Positions 1-9,119 of a stretch of 64,000 nt of DNA are shown here, in pieces. Numbering within the stretch: the first letter of the stretch is position 1; every line of letters starts with the position of its first letter. The notes below the pieces were generated by a model. That model made no database searches. It saw only the letters and a program-made list of their open reading frames with translations, and had not been told where the DNA came from. Position numbers and translations under genes: made by a program. Origin of the DNA: Bacteroidales bacterium (GTDB lineage: Bacteria > Bacteroidota > Bacteroidia > Bacteroidales > UBA12077); contig JAEINU010000001.1 in the NCBI GenBank assembly GCA_016342685.1, forward strand, positions 1,098,920 through 1,162,919, given 5' to 3'.

Positions 1-1258
1 TCCCCAAAACATCTTTATTACTTAATAAATCAAAATCTTGTTCCAAGTTTCCTTTGCCAATTTCTTGAGCAAACTCAGCTGTTTTATTAAGTCCATCTAT
101 TAATGTATTAACGGAATTACCCATTTCGCCAATTTCATCTTTTGTTTTTATTGTAACTTTTTTGGATTCATCAATATTTCCTTTTGCTAAATCGCCTAAC
201 ACTTTTGTTGTTCTTGTAATCGGACGAGAAATACTATGTGCTATTATCCAAATAATTAAGGCTGTTAATACTAAGCCAATTAAACCTACAAAAATAGATC
301 TCTTTAAGGTTGCTTTTTCTTCAGCCATTATAACATTAACTGGAACTGCAAAACCAAAGGACCAAGGTGTGGTACTTTTACCAATATATACGGGAGCATA
401 TGATGTCCAAAATTCTGTTCCGTTACCGTCTTTTTTTGAACTTGAAAATTCTTTCCCATTTTGTATTTTTCCAAGAACTTCTGAATCACTATCTGCAAAT
501 TCTTGAATAAATTTACCAACTATTTCTTCGTTATTATGAGCAACAAATTGTCCGTTATATGATATCAAGAATGCATAACTTCCTTCAATTGGATGTATAC
601 TGGAAATAATATCCTGAAAACGTTGGAGCAGTAAATCGAAACCTGCAACTCCAACAGAAACACCATCAATAATTATAGGTACAGCAACACTTGTTTCTAA
701 AACTTCTTCTTCTCCTTCTTTATATGTAAAGTAGTAGGGATCCATTACATATTCTTCTTGCTTTTCAAGCATATCGTAATAGGCTCCTTTTGTAAATCCA
801 GGAACAGTGTCAATTACTTCTTCTTTGTAAAGAATCTCGCCATCCATTCTATAATAAGTTAACCTTTGTCTTCCGAAAGGTTTTTCCCATTCTGGCCATA
901 TTGCTGATAATTCCCAATTAAACCAAGTAGATAAATAATTTGGATTTTCTTCAATTAAATGAAAAAGCATTTCATTTAAAATCTCCTTCATTTGATCTTG
1001 TGGGAGATTTTTATAACCCATTGCTATATTGGATAAAGCACGAGTCATATTCATATCAACACTTAAATCTGCTTTTGTATAATTTGCATATTCTCTTGCG
1101 TAAGTAGTAGTAAGTTCTTTTGCATTATCAAAAGCAATCTTATTTAATTTTAAACTAACATATCCAAGTGCCAATGCATAAATCACCAATGATGCTGTTA
1201 AAATATAAACAAGCATTTTAGTTTTAAGATTCATTTTTACTCTTAACTTAAGTTTCAT
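1..1258 (-). CDS. Cache/HAMP membrane sensor, N-terminal part (truncated by window edge)
   Basis: This reading frame stays open from an ATG at 1258 to the window start, giving 419 codons with no stop. The translation has a membrane helix at about residues 12-35, an extracytoplasmic region of about 270 residues with Cache-type features (ending near GVSVGVAGFDLLLQ, then SYAFLISYNGQFVAHN), a second helix near 305-325, and a HAMP segment (HSISRPITR, then DEIGEMGNSVNTL). The family binds small ligands outside the membrane and signals inward. The output domain lies beyond the window and could be a kinase, a phosphatase or a chemoreceptor module. Met9 is an alternative start. No neighbouring gene in view is obviously its partner. 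Confidence 0.8.
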   Translation of the reverse strand, partial: MKLKLRVKMNLKTKMLVYILTASLVIYALALGYVSLKLNKIAFDNAKELTTTYAREYANYTKADLSVDMNMTRALSNIAMGYKNLPQDQMKEILNEMLFHLIEENPNYLSTWFNWELSAIWPEWEKPFGRQRLTYYRMDGEILYKEEVIDTVPGFTKGAYYDMLEKQEEYVMDPYYFTYKEGEEEVLETSVAVPIIIDGVSVGVAGFDLLLQRFQDIISSIHPIEGSYAFLISYNGQFVAHNNEEIVGKFIQEFADSDSEVLGKIQNGKEFSSSKKDGNGTEFWTSYAPVYIGKSTTPWSFGFAVPVNVIMAEEKATLKRSIFVGLIGLVLTALIIWIIAHSISRPITRTTKVLGDLAKGNIDESKKVTIKTKDEIGEMGNSVNTLIDGLNKTAEFAQEIGKGNLEQDFDLLSNKDVLG

Positions 1259-1454
1259 GCGCTATTGTGTTTGAAGTATGGTATAGGTATTCTATAATCT
1301 ATAATTAATAACGCTGACAATGTATAAAAAAAAAATCGTTTTTTAAAACTTTAACAAAGATCAAATGTAGATTTAACAAAGAATTTTGAATTGTATTTGT
1401 ACTAGAATTATTTGACTATATTTTTATCTGAGAATTGGTGATATTTCTTTTTTA

Positions 1455-1487
1455 TTTGCATAAATGAACTAAGAATATGTATTTTTG
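1455..1487 (+). promoter_or_regulatory. Bacteroidota-type promoter for fabG
   Basis: TTTG at 1455-1458 and TATTTTTG (TAnnTTTG) at 1480-1487 are separated by 21 bp, matching the -33/-7 layout of Bacteroidota housekeeping promoters. The fabG ATG follows 31 nt later. No transcription data support it here. Confidence 0.5.
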
Positions 1488-1518
1488 TTTCTGGATTTAA
1501 TAATTTAAACTGATTTTT

Positions 1519-2265
1519 ATGAAATTATTAGAAGGTAAAACTGCAGTGATAACAGGTGCTGCGAGAGGTATTGGCAAAGCAATTGCTATTAAATTGGCAG
1601 AACATGGAGCAAACGTAGCAATTACTGATTTGCAATATGATGATGCAGCTAAAGAGGTTGAGAAACAGCTTCAGGATATGGGTGTGAAGGCAAAAGCTTA
1701 TGCTTCTGATGCAAGTAAATATGATGAGACTCAAGAGCTTATTGACGAGATTCAAAAAGAATTCGGAAGTATTGATGTTTTAGTTAATAATGCAGGTATC
1801 ACACAAGATACTTTAATGATGAGAATGACAGAACAGCAATGGGATACTGTGATTTCTGTTAACCTAAAATCTGTTTTTAATTTTACAAAAGCAGCGCAGA
1901 AATACATGCTTAAGCAAAGATCTGGATCCATTGTAAATATGAGTTCAGTGGTTGGTGTAAGTGGAAATGCAGGACAGGCAAATTATTCTGCTTCAAAAGC
2001 GGGTATTATTGGATTTACAAAATCAGTAGCCAAAGAAGTAGGGTCAAGGAATATTCGCTGTAATGCAATTGCTCCTGGTTTTATTATTACGGAAATGACA
2101 GGTAAACTTCCCGAAGATGTTAAAAAATCATGGGAACAGCAAATTCCTCTTCGAAGAGGTGGAACACCTGAAGATGTAGCAAATACAACTTTATTTCTTG
2201 CTTCTGAACTTTCATCATATGTAAGTGGGCAAGTTGTTAATGTTTGTGGTGCGATGAATACCTAA
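1519..2265 (+). CDS. fabG: 3-oxoacyl-ACP reductase FabG
   Basis: This is a 248-residue short-chain dehydrogenase, the usual length for FabG, which reduces 3-oxoacyl-ACP with NADPH in type II fatty acid synthesis. The cofactor motif TGAARGIG is at 13-20 and NNAG at 90-93. The catalytic set is N115, S143, Y156 and K160 (YSASK). The ending VNVCGAMNT is the form I associate with Bacteroidota FabG. The gene has its own promoter and a terminator, so it looks monocistronic. Other SDR substrates cannot be excluded by motif alone, but the overall pattern is FabG-like. Confidence 0.93.
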   Translation: MKLLEGKTAVITGAARGIGKAIAIKLAEHGANVAITDLQYDDAAKEVEKQLQDMGVKAKAYASDASKYDETQELIDEIQKEFGSIDVLVNNAGITQDTLMMRMTEQQWDTVISVNLKSVFNFTKAAQKYMLKQRSGSIVNMSSVVGVSGNAGQANYSASKAGIIGFTKSVAKEVGSRNIRCNAIAPGFIITEMTGKLPEDVKKSWEQQIPLRRGGTPEDVANTTLFLASELSSYVSGQVVNVCGAMNT

Positions 2266-2283
2266 AAAACATTATAAAATTTT

Positions 2284-2316
2284 AAAAGGCACTTATATAT
2301 ATTAAGTGCCTTTTTT
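2284..2316 (+). terminator. Intrinsic terminator after fabG
   Basis: A 12-bp perfect stem (AAAAGGCACTTA and its complement) around a 6-7 nt loop is followed by a T run, 18 nt past the fabG stop. Confidence 0.8.
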
Positions 2317-2389
2317 ATTTATATTGGTATTATTTTTGTTATTAAATAGAGTAATTTTTTATATTTCTGTTGTAATAATACTTTTACCC

Positions 2390-3382
2390 ATGAAGCATTT
2401 TTTTATATTAATTATCTTATTTATAGCATTTAGTGTTTTTATTACTGGCTGTGAGCCATTTAAACAATTGAAAATTGAGACATTAGCTCCTGCCGAAATT
2501 GATTTTCCAGGTAATTTTAACAAGATTTTATTTGTAAATCTTGATACGGATATTAATAATGATGGAGAAAATGACACCATATTATATAATTTAATAACAA
2601 AAGAAATGAATTTGGGATTTATTGAAGCCATTAACTCAAATTCTGTTATAAATACTTCTGATCTCATTTCAATAAAAGAGATTCCCGATCGAGATAAAGT
2701 ATATAGATTAGATACAATATCATGGAGTTACATCGAAATGTTGGCAGGAACAAGTAATTCTGATATAGTTGTTTTCCTTGATTCTGTTAGTCTTTCAATG
2801 AAGAATGAATCGTTTGTTGATCACTATTCATATCCTATAGTATATTATAAATACCGAGAAGTTTATGTGAGTGTTAATTGGAGTGTTTTTGATCTGATTG
2901 AGAAAAAGCGATTAGATCAATATCGTTATAATGATACATTGTATTGGGAGGCATCGGGTTATTCTAAACAACAAGCGAAGAAGGAATTACCCTCAATGGA
3001 ACGAAGCTTAAGGGAGCTTAGCTTTTTTTCTGCTTTAGATTATGGAAATAGAATTTTCCCAGGTTGGGAAAGCGAAGTAAGGATTTATTATCAAGGAGGC
3101 AATAAAGATTTCAAAAACGCTGCACTACTTGTAGAAAATGACGAAAATTGGGAAGAAGCATCTCATCTATGGGAAAATCATGTAAATAGTTATGATAAGG
3201 AAATTGCAAGTAGAGCATGTTTTAATTTGGCGCTTGCAAGTGAAATGTTAGGTGATTTTGGAGTAGCAATAAAATGGGCTGAGAAATCAAATTCCATAAA
3301 AGAAAAAACAAGAACTAAATATTATATAACAGTTTTAAAGGCACGCCAAAAAGAACTTAAAAAATTACAAAAACAGTTATAA
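2390..3382 (+). CDS. DUF6340-like lipoprotein with C-terminal TPR-type helices
   Basis: The chosen start is the ATG at 2390, because the residues from there form a lipoprotein signal peptide (hydrophobic stretch then FITGC). An upstream GTG at 2306 would sit inside the fabG terminator. The mature protein of about 310 residues should be anchored at the cell envelope. It contains aromatic-rich beta segments and, near the C-terminus, a stretch resembling a tetratricopeptide repeat (ASRACFNLALASEMLGD). This layout resembles the DUF6340 family of Bacteroidota, whose function is unknown. A TAnnTTTG box lies at 2331-2338. It is monocistronic, followed by a separate protease gene. Confidence 0.7.
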   Translation: MKHFFILIILFIAFSVFITGCEPFKQLKIETLAPAEIDFPGNFNKILFVNLDTDINNDGENDTILYNLITKEMNLGFIEAINSNSVINTSDLISIKEIPDRDKVYRLDTISWSYIEMLAGTSNSDIVVFLDSVSLSMKNESFVDHYSYPIVYYKYREVYVSVNWSVFDLIEKKRLDQYRYNDTLYWEASGYSKQQAKKELPSMERSLRELSFFSALDYGNRIFPGWESEVRIYYQGGNKDFKNAALLVENDENWEEASHLWENHVNSYDKEIASRACFNLALASEMLGDFGVAIKWAEKSNSIKEKTRTKYYITVLKARQKELKKLQKQL

Positions 3383-3418
3383 TAATGTTTATACAATAAA
3401 TATTACAGATGCTTTTGT

Positions 3419-3426
3419 TACTTTTG
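3419..3426 (+). promoter_or_regulatory. -7 element for the M48 protease gene
   Basis: TACTTTTG matches TAnnTTTG and lies 23 nt before the ATG at 3450. No convincing -33 TTTG was seen at the right distance. Confidence 0.4.
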
Positions 3427-3449
3427 AAATTCATTTCAAATTATATAAT

Positions 3450-4688
3450 ATGCATCAAATAATATTTCTAATTATCATAGGTATTTTAATTTTTGACTTT
3501 CTATTAGAACAACTATTAGATTATTTAAATGCCACAAAAAGATCTTCAGTTTTACCTAAAGAATTAATAGGTATTTACGATGAAAGTAAGTACAAAAAAT
3601 CACAAGATTATGATAAAGTAAATCATAAATTTTCAATTATAACAAGTAGTTTTAATATAATCTTAATACTTGTTTTTCTTTATTTTTCGGGTTTTGCATT
3701 GATTGACCAAGTTGCAAGATTTTATACCACGAATCCCATATTGGTTGCATTGTTATTCTTTGGGATTATTATGTTTGCTTCAGATATTCTGCATATCCCA
3801 TTTAATATTTACGATACTTTTGTGATCGAAGAAAAATTTGGATTCAATAAAACAAGTCCTAAATTATTTATTTTCGATAAAATTAAGGGGTGGTTTATAT
3901 CTGCAGCCATTGGAGGTGGGTTATTGGCATTAATTATATGGTTTTATACTAAGGTTGGTCAAGATTTTTGGATATATGCATGGATTGCTGTTAGCATTTT
4001 TATGCTATTCATGACAATGTTTTATACATCTTTAATAGTTCCTTTATTTAATAAATTAAAGCCTTTAGAAGAAGGAGAGCTTAAAAATGAAATAACCGAT
4101 TTTTGTAAGACCGTTGATTACAATCTTGAAAGTGTTTATGTAATTGATGGATCAAAAAGAAGTACAAAAGCAAATGCGTATTTCAGTGGATTAGGTAAAA
4201 AAAAGAAGATCGTACTTTTTGATACCTTAATTGAAAAGTTAAGTAAAGAGGAGATTACAGCTGTATTAGCACACGAAATAGGTCATTACAAGAAAAAACA
4301 CACTCTTATTTCAGTTGTTTCATCAATATTGCAAACAGGAATCACATTATATATATTATCATTATTTGTAGGAAATCCAAATTTATCAAAAGCCTTAGGT
4401 TCTGATATTCCTAGTTTTCACCTAGGTTTAATTACATTCGGATTTTTATACAGTCCAATATCAACTATTATTGGGTTATTTATGAATGTGATATCTCGTA
4501 AAAATGAATATAGTGCAGATAGATATGCATCGGAAAAATATAAAGGATTACATCTTCAAAATGCACTAAAAGGATTGTCTGTTAGTAATTTATCAAACCT
4601 AACACCACATCCCTTGTATGTGTTCTTTAATTACTCACATCCTACATTATTACAACGATTAAAATTTATAGAAAGATTTAAAAAATAA
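3450..4688 (+). CDS. M48 family (Ste24/CAAX-type) membrane zinc metallopeptidase
   Basis: This 412-residue protein has several N-terminal membrane helices and the zinc motif HEIGH (H275, E276, H279), with a downstream third ligand in the NEYSADRYA segment near residue 353. That arrangement is the Ste24/CAAX protease 1 layout rather than the shorter HtpX. Relatives are integral membrane proteases, and bacterial members probably act on membrane or exported proteins because prenylated CAAX substrates are not known there. The gene stops 3 nt before cinA, so the two are likely cotranscribed. Confidence 0.9.
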   Translation: MHQIIFLIIIGILIFDFLLEQLLDYLNATKRSSVLPKELIGIYDESKYKKSQDYDKVNHKFSIITSSFNIILILVFLYFSGFALIDQVARFYTTNPILVALLFFGIIMFASDILHIPFNIYDTFVIEEKFGFNKTSPKLFIFDKIKGWFISAAIGGGLLALIIWFYTKVGQDFWIYAWIAVSIFMLFMTMFYTSLIVPLFNKLKPLEEGELKNEITDFCKTVDYNLESVYVIDGSKRSTKANAYFSGLGKKKKIVLFDTLIEKLSKEEITAVLAHEIGHYKKKHTLISVVSSILQTGITLYILSLFVGNPNLSKALGSDIPSFHLGLITFGFLYSPISTIIGLFMNVISRKNEYSADRYASEKYKGLHLQNALKGLSVSNLSNLTPHPLYVFFNYSHPTLLQRLKFIERFKK

Positions 4689-4691
4689 CAT

Positions 4692-5939
4692 ATGAACGCA
4701 ATAATTATAACCATTGGTGATGAAATTTTAATTGGTCAAACTGTTGATACCAATTCTGCATGGATTGCAAATAGATTAAATCTAATTGGTATCGATGTTT
4801 TAAAAATAATCTCTATATCCGATAAAAGAGAAGAAATAATTAAAGCTTTAAATGATTCTAAGCAAAATGTTGATATAGTATTAATTACAGGAGGTTTAGG
4901 ACCAACAAATGATGATATTACAAAGGAAACTTTAGCAGAATATTTTGGAGTTGGTCTTGTTCAAAATAATGAAGTGTTAAATCATATCGAGAAGTTTGTA
5001 ATAAAGCGTAAAGCCCATATGAACGAGCGTAATATTAAGCAAGCTGAAGTTCCTGAAAATTGCAAAATACTTCAAAATGAAATAGGTACAGCTCCCGGAA
5101 TGCTATTTGAAGATGGAAAAAGAATTATTATTTCTATGCCTGGAGTGCCATTTGAAATGATTGAGTTAATGAAAAATAATGTACTTCCGATTTTAAAGGA
5201 TATGAGAAGTGATTTACATATTATTCATAAAATTATTCTAACTCAAGGTGTCCCAGAGTCCAAATTAGCAGAAATATTAGAAAATTGGGAAAATAACTTA
5301 CCCGACACTATTTCTTTAGCATATTTGCCATCTCCCGGACTAATTAAGCTACGATTAACGGCAAAGGGAGATAATGAGTTAATGTTGAATAATGCAATTA
5401 AAAAAGAGTTAATAAAGCTTGAAAGTATAATCCCTGAACTGATCTGTGGTTACGATTCAGAAAAGTTGGAAGAGTTAATAGGTAAAATACTCTTAAGTAA
5501 CAACAAAACTATATGTACAGCAGAAAGTTGCACTGGTGGAAATATAGCACATTTAATAACAAGCATATCAGGTTCATCAGGCTATTTTAAAGGTGGAGTT
5601 GTTGCATATTCTAATGATATTAAACAAAATATACTTTCCGTAAATAAAAGTATTATAGATGATTACGGTGCGGTGAGTAAACAAGTTGTTGAAGAAATGG
5701 CCTTGGGAGCAAAAAAAATATTTAATTCTGATTATGCTATTGCAACATCAGGAATTGCTGGGCCAACAGGAGGGACTAATGAAAAACCCGTAGGAACAAT
5801 TTGGATTGCGATTGCAAATAATGATGGTGTTTACGCAAAAAAATATATCTTTGGGGATCAGCGTGAAAGAAATATTCAAAGAGCGAGTTTAACAGCTTTA
5901 AATATGCTTCAAAAGCTAGTATTAAGAAAAGAATTGTAG
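4692..5939 (+). CDS. cinA: CinA: nicotinamide-nucleotide amidohydrolase / ADP-ribose pyrophosphatase-type protein
   Basis: At 415 residues this is a full two-domain CinA. The N-terminal MoCF-like domain shows GDEILIGQTVDTNS and TGGLGPTNDD. The C-terminal PncC domain shows TAESCTGG, then SGSSGYFKGG and GIAGPTGGT, the deamidase signature. The family hydrolyses nicotinamide mononucleotide to nicotinate mononucleotide in NAD salvage; the N-domain has ADP-ribose pyrophosphatase activity in some members. It follows the M48 gene with a 3-nt gap and precedes the ribosomal protein operon. Confidence 0.93.
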   Translation: MNAIIITIGDEILIGQTVDTNSAWIANRLNLIGIDVLKIISISDKREEIIKALNDSKQNVDIVLITGGLGPTNDDITKETLAEYFGVGLVQNNEVLNHIEKFVIKRKAHMNERNIKQAEVPENCKILQNEIGTAPGMLFEDGKRIIISMPGVPFEMIELMKNNVLPILKDMRSDLHIIHKIILTQGVPESKLAEILENWENNLPDTISLAYLPSPGLIKLRLTAKGDNELMLNNAIKKELIKLESIIPELICGYDSEKLEELIGKILLSNNKTICTAESCTGGNIAHLITSISGSSGYFKGGVVAYSNDIKQNILSVNKSIIDDYGAVSKQVVEEMALGAKKIFNSDYAIATSGIAGPTGGTNEKPVGTIWIAIANNDGVYAKKYIFGDQRERNIQRASLTALNMLQKLVLRKEL

Positions 5940-6048
5940 TTTTTTTCACTTAATAGTAATTTTTTTAGTAATAAGCTTGATTAATTAAATAAAAATCACG
6001 TATTTTGCCATCTGTTTTAGAAAAAAATCGAGATAAAATTTAAATAAA

Positions 6049-6291
6049 ATGTCACGAATCTGTCAAATAACTGGAAAGAAAGTAATGGTAGGAAACAATG
6101 TTTCCCACTCAAAGAGGAGAACTAAGAGAAAATTCTACCCAAATTTAATGGTTAAAAAATTCTTCTTAGAAGAAGAAGATCGTTGGGTAACTCTTAAAGT
6201 TTCAGCTTCAGGTATGAGAAATATCGATAAAAAAGGTTTAAAAGTAGCCTTAGTAGAAGCTAAAGAAAAAGGTTTTATCGCTAACTATTAA
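6049..6291 (+). CDS. rpmB: Large ribosomal subunit protein bL28
   Basis: This is an 80-residue basic protein beginning [11 protein letters not shown], with [16 protein letters not shown], both typical of L28. It is the first gene of a three-gene unit with rpmG and a DUF4295 gene, the usual Bacteroidota order. The 110-nt leader contains an imperfect -7-like tattttg. The product is a structural component of the 50S subunit. Confidence 0.97.
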   Translation: MSRICQITGKKVMVGNNVSHSKRRTKRKFYPNLMVKKFFLEEEDRWVTLKVSASGMRNIDKKGLKVALVEAKEKGFIANY

Positions 6292-6296
6292 TAATA

Positions 6297-6302
6297 AGGA
6301 GG
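6297..6302 (+). promoter_or_regulatory. Strong Shine-Dalgarno site for rpmG
   Basis: AGGAGG lies 10 nt before the rpmG ATG. A clear anti-SD match is unusual in this genome, where the other starts examined have AT-only leaders. It fixes the rpmG start and suggests independent initiation within the operon. Confidence 0.65.
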
Positions 6303-6312
6303 AAGCTGAAAA

Positions 6313-6498
6313 ATGGCATCAAAAAGAGGTAATAGAGTTCAGGTGATTATGGAATGCACAGAGCATAAAGAATCAGGAATGCCTGGAACTTCAAGATATA
6401 TTACAACAAAGAATAAGAAAAATACTACTGAGAGATTAGAGTTAAAGAAATACAATTCTATTCTTAAAAAAGTAACAGTACATAAAGAAATAAAATAA
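6313..6498 (+). CDS. rpmG: Large ribosomal subunit protein bL33
   Basis: This 61-residue protein begins [19 protein letters not shown] and carries the L33 core [13 protein letters not shown]. It lacks the zinc-binding CxxC pairs, so it is the zinc-free type. It sits between rpmB (21-nt gap) and the DUF4295 gene (7-nt gap), in an operon ending at a strong terminator. The product is part of the 50S subunit near the E site. Confidence 0.97.
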   Translation: MASKRGNRVQVIMECTEHKESGMPGTSRYITTKNKKNTTERLELKKYNSILKKVTVHKEIK

Positions 6499-6505
6499 TT
6501 TAGTT

Positions 6506-6655
6506 ATGGCTAAGAAAGCAGTTGCGAGTTTGCAAAAAGGAGCAGGTAGAAATCATACCAAATGCATCAAAATGGTAAAATCTGAAAACGGATATCAATT
6601 TGCCGAAGAAATGGTGCTAAACGATCAAGTTAAAGATTTTTTTGCTAAGAAATAA
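6506..6655 (+). CDS. DUF4295 family small basic protein
   Basis: This 49-residue frame starts MAKKAVASLQKGAGRNHTK and ends DFFAKK. It lies 7 nt after rpmG and before the operon terminator. Small proteins of this kind directly after rpmG are a conserved feature of Bacteroidota and are classed as DUF4295. The size, charge and constant position suggest a ribosome-associated or ribosomal-protein-like role, which is inference only. Confidence 0.9.
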   Translation: MAKKAVASLQKGAGRNHTKCIKMVKSENGYQFAEEMVLNDQVKDFFAKK

Positions 6656-6675
6656 ATAGCATATAATATTATAAT

Positions 6676-6712
6676 AAAAAAAGCTTTCTAATTTAAAAGA
6701 AAGCTTTTTTTA
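6676..6712 (+). terminator. Terminator of the rpmB-rpmG-DUF4295 operon
   Basis: AAAAAAGCTTTCT pairs with AGAAAGCTTTTTT (13 bp) around an 8-nt loop and ends in a T run. Confidence 0.85.
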
Positions 6713-6772
6713 TTTCTAGTATTTAGCAATTTATATTAAATTTATTGCCTTAATAAATTAAAAATTATTTTA

Positions 6773-7723
6773 ATGGGAACGTTCGGAATATTCTCAAAAG
6801 AAAAAAAAGATACTCTTGATAAGGGATTGGCAAAAACGAAAGAAAGTGTCTTTAAGAAGTTATCTCGTGCTGTTGTTGGAAAATCTAAAGTTGACGATGA
6901 AGTTTTAGATAAGCTTGAGGAAGTTCTTATTAGCTCGGATGTTGGTGTTGATACAACCCTAAAAATAATTGAACGAATTGAAAATAGAGTATCCAGCGAT
7001 AAATATATGGGTACTGAAGAGTTGAATGTAATTTTGAAGGATGAAATTGCAGCTTTACTTGAGGAAAATAATTCTGAGGATATTGATTTGTCATTTGATT
7101 CTAAGGAAGGACCATATGTAATTATGGTTGTTGGAGTTAATGGAGTTGGAAAAACTACAACAATAGGTAAATTAGCCCATCAGTTTAAAACGCTCGGTAA
7201 AACAGTATATTTAGGAGCTGCTGATACATTCAGAGCAGCAGCGGTTGATCAATTAACTATTTGGGCTGATAGAGTTGGAGTTCCTATTGTAAAACAAGAT
7301 ATGGGATCAGATCCAGCATCGGTTGCATTTGATACTTTAGCTTCGGCTAAGGCTAATAATGCAGATGTTGTAATTATTGATACCGCTGGAAGACTTCATA
7401 ATAAGGTGAATTTAATGAATGAGCTGGGTAAGATTAAAAAGGTAATGCAAAAAGTTATTCCAGATGCTCCTCATGAAATTCTTTTAGTTTTAGATGGTTC
7501 TACAGGACAAAATGCTTTTGAGCAAGCTAAACAGTTTACAAAAGTAACAGATGTTACAGCATTAGCTCTTACAAAACTTGATGGCACAGCAAAAGGTGGT
7601 GTTGTAATTGGGATATCTGATCAATTTAAAATTCCTGTGAAATATATTGGAATTGGAGAAGGAATGGAGCATTTGCAAGTTTTTAATAAAAAAGAATTTG
7701 TCAATTCGTTATTCTCAAATTAA
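6773..7723 (+). CDS. ftsY: Signal recognition particle receptor FtsY
   Basis: The 316-residue protein has the helical N domain (about 20-100) and a GTPase G domain with GVNGVGKTTTIGKLA, DTAGRLHNK and TKLDGTAKGG, the SRP-GTPase signature set. FtsY docks ribosome-SRP complexes at the membrane for cotranslational insertion. The acidic A domain of E. coli FtsY is absent, so the protein is the short form. It follows the ribosomal protein operon and has its own hairpin terminator before rimO. Confidence 0.95.
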   Translation: MGTFGIFSKEKKDTLDKGLAKTKESVFKKLSRAVVGKSKVDDEVLDKLEEVLISSDVGVDTTLKIIERIENRVSSDKYMGTEELNVILKDEIAALLEENNSEDIDLSFDSKEGPYVIMVVGVNGVGKTTTIGKLAHQFKTLGKTVYLGAADTFRAAAVDQLTIWADRVGVPIVKQDMGSDPASVAFDTLASAKANNADVVIIDTAGRLHNKVNLMNELGKIKKVMQKVIPDAPHEILLVLDGSTGQNAFEQAKQFTKVTDVTALALTKLDGTAKGGVVIGISDQFKIPVKYIGIGEGMEHLQVFNKKEFVNSLFSN

Positions 7724-7748
7724 CTAATTTGTATTAATAGTATAAATC

Positions 7749-7778
7749 AACCTGTTGGATATTCCTGCAGGTTTTATT
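7749..7778 (+). terminator. Probable terminator after ftsY
   Basis: AACCTG and CAGGTT form a short stem with additional CCTG pairing in the loop, followed by TTTTATTGTTTT. It is weaker than the other terminators and may allow readthrough into rimO. Confidence 0.5.
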
Positions 7779-7786
7779 GTTTTAAT

Positions 7787-9091
7787 ATGAAAACGAAAAG
7801 CGTTAAAAAAGTCAATGTAATTACCTTAGGGTGTTCTAAAAATCTTGTTGATTCAGAATCATTGTTAAGACAATTAGAGGTGAATGGATTTAAGGTAATG
7901 CATGATTCAAATTCACCTTCCGAGATAGTAATTATAAATACTTGTGGTTTCATTAATGATGCAAAGCAAGAATCTATCGAAACAATATTGTCTTTTGAAG
8001 AATTGAGAAACAATAATGTAATTGAGAAGCTCTTTGTTTTTGGATGTTTGTCTGAGCGATACAAAGAGGAATTAGAGAGAGAAATTCCTGTTGTAGATAA
8101 ATATTTTGGAACTTATGACTTAAAGGAACTGGTTGAATCAATTGGTGGGCATTATAAAACCGAATTGGTAGGTGAAAGATTAATTACCACACCTAAACAT
8201 TATGCATATTTAAAAATATCAGAAGGATGTGATAGAACTTGTTCTTTTTGTGCAATCCCGTTAATTAAAGGGAAACATAAATCAAGACCAATTGAGGACC
8301 TTATAAAAGAGGCTGAATTTTTGGTAAACAAAGGAGTTAAGGAAATTATTCTAATTGCACAGGATTTATCATATTATGGATTAGATATTTACAAAGAAAA
8401 TAAATTAGCAGAGTTAATCGATAAAATATCTGATATTAAAGGATTGCAATGGCTAAGGTTACATTACACTTTTCCAGCGAAGTTTCCGATGGAAATTATA
8501 GAGGTTATGAAATCAAAAGACAATATTTGTAATTACTTAGACATTCCTATTCAGCATGTTAGCAATAAATTACTTAAAGATATGCGTCGTGGAATTACAA
8601 AGGAACAGACGTATGATTTAATTAACTATTTCAGAAAGGAAATTCCTGAAATGGTACTTAGAACCACATTGTTGGTAGGGCATCCCGGAGAAACTGATGA
8701 AGATTTTAATGAACTTATTGATTTTATAAAATTTGTAAAATTTGAACGATTAGGTGTGTTTACGTATTCTGAAGAGGAAAATACATATTCTGCAATTAAT
8801 TTTACTGATGATATCCCATCATCAGTAAAACAAGCACGAATGGAGGAGTTAATGGAAGTTCAACGAGATATTTCTATGTCTCTAAATACAAACAAAATAG
8901 GGCGGTCATATAAAGTGTTAATTGATAGGCAAGAAGGTGAATACTTTATTGGACGAACTGAATTTGACTCGCCAGATGTTGATAATGAAGTAATTGTGAA
9001 ACCGATGAATAAAAAACTAAAAATTGGAAATTTTTATCAGGTTAAAATAAAGAGTGCAGAAGATTTTGATTTAATAGGTGAACTAGAATAA
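7787..9091 (+). CDS. rimO: Ribosomal protein uS12 methylthiotransferase RimO
   Basis: At 434 residues it has the three domains of the family: an N-terminal UPF0004 domain with conserved cysteines (LGCSKNLVDSE, NTCGFI, FGCLSERY), a radical SAM core with CDRTCSFCAIP (CX3CX2C), and a C-terminal TRAM domain. RimO uses two 4Fe-4S clusters to add a methylthio group to an aspartate of ribosomal protein S12. The ALKISEGC-like region and NLDIPIQH-like segment fit RimO better than MiaB. It ends at a shared bidirectional terminator facing tpx. Confidence 0.93.
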   Translation: MKTKSVKKVNVITLGCSKNLVDSESLLRQLEVNGFKVMHDSNSPSEIVIINTCGFINDAKQESIETILSFEELRNNNVIEKLFVFGCLSERYKEELEREIPVVDKYFGTYDLKELVESIGGHYKTELVGERLITTPKHYAYLKISEGCDRTCSFCAIPLIKGKHKSRPIEDLIKEAEFLVNKGVKEIILIAQDLSYYGLDIYKENKLAELIDKISDIKGLQWLRLHYTFPAKFPMEIIEVMKSKDNICNYLDIPIQHVSNKLLKDMRRGITKEQTYDLINYFRKEIPEMVLRTTLLVGHPGETDEDFNELIDFIKFVKFERLGVFTYSEEENTYSAINFTDDIPSSVKQARMEELMEVQRDISMSLNTNKIGRSYKVLIDRQEGEYFIGRTEFDSPDVDNEVIVKPMNKKLKIGNFYQVKIKSAEDFDLIGELE

Positions 9092-9118
9092 AAAAACCGG
9101 GTTAAACCCGGTTTTTAT
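9092..9118. terminator. Bidirectional terminator between rimO and tpx
   Basis: AAAACCGGGTTTAAACCCGGTTTT is a 24-bp perfect palindrome flanked by A and T runs, between converging genes. Confidence 0.88.
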
Positions 9119-9119
9119 T

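Noticed and set aside
162-506. Plus-strand frame at the left edge
   Set aside because: Antisense to the Cache/HAMP sensor, whose minus-strand translation has clear domain features.
2306-2389. GTG start extending the lipoprotein upstream
   Set aside because: It falls inside the fabG terminator and would bury the lipoprotein signal peptide.
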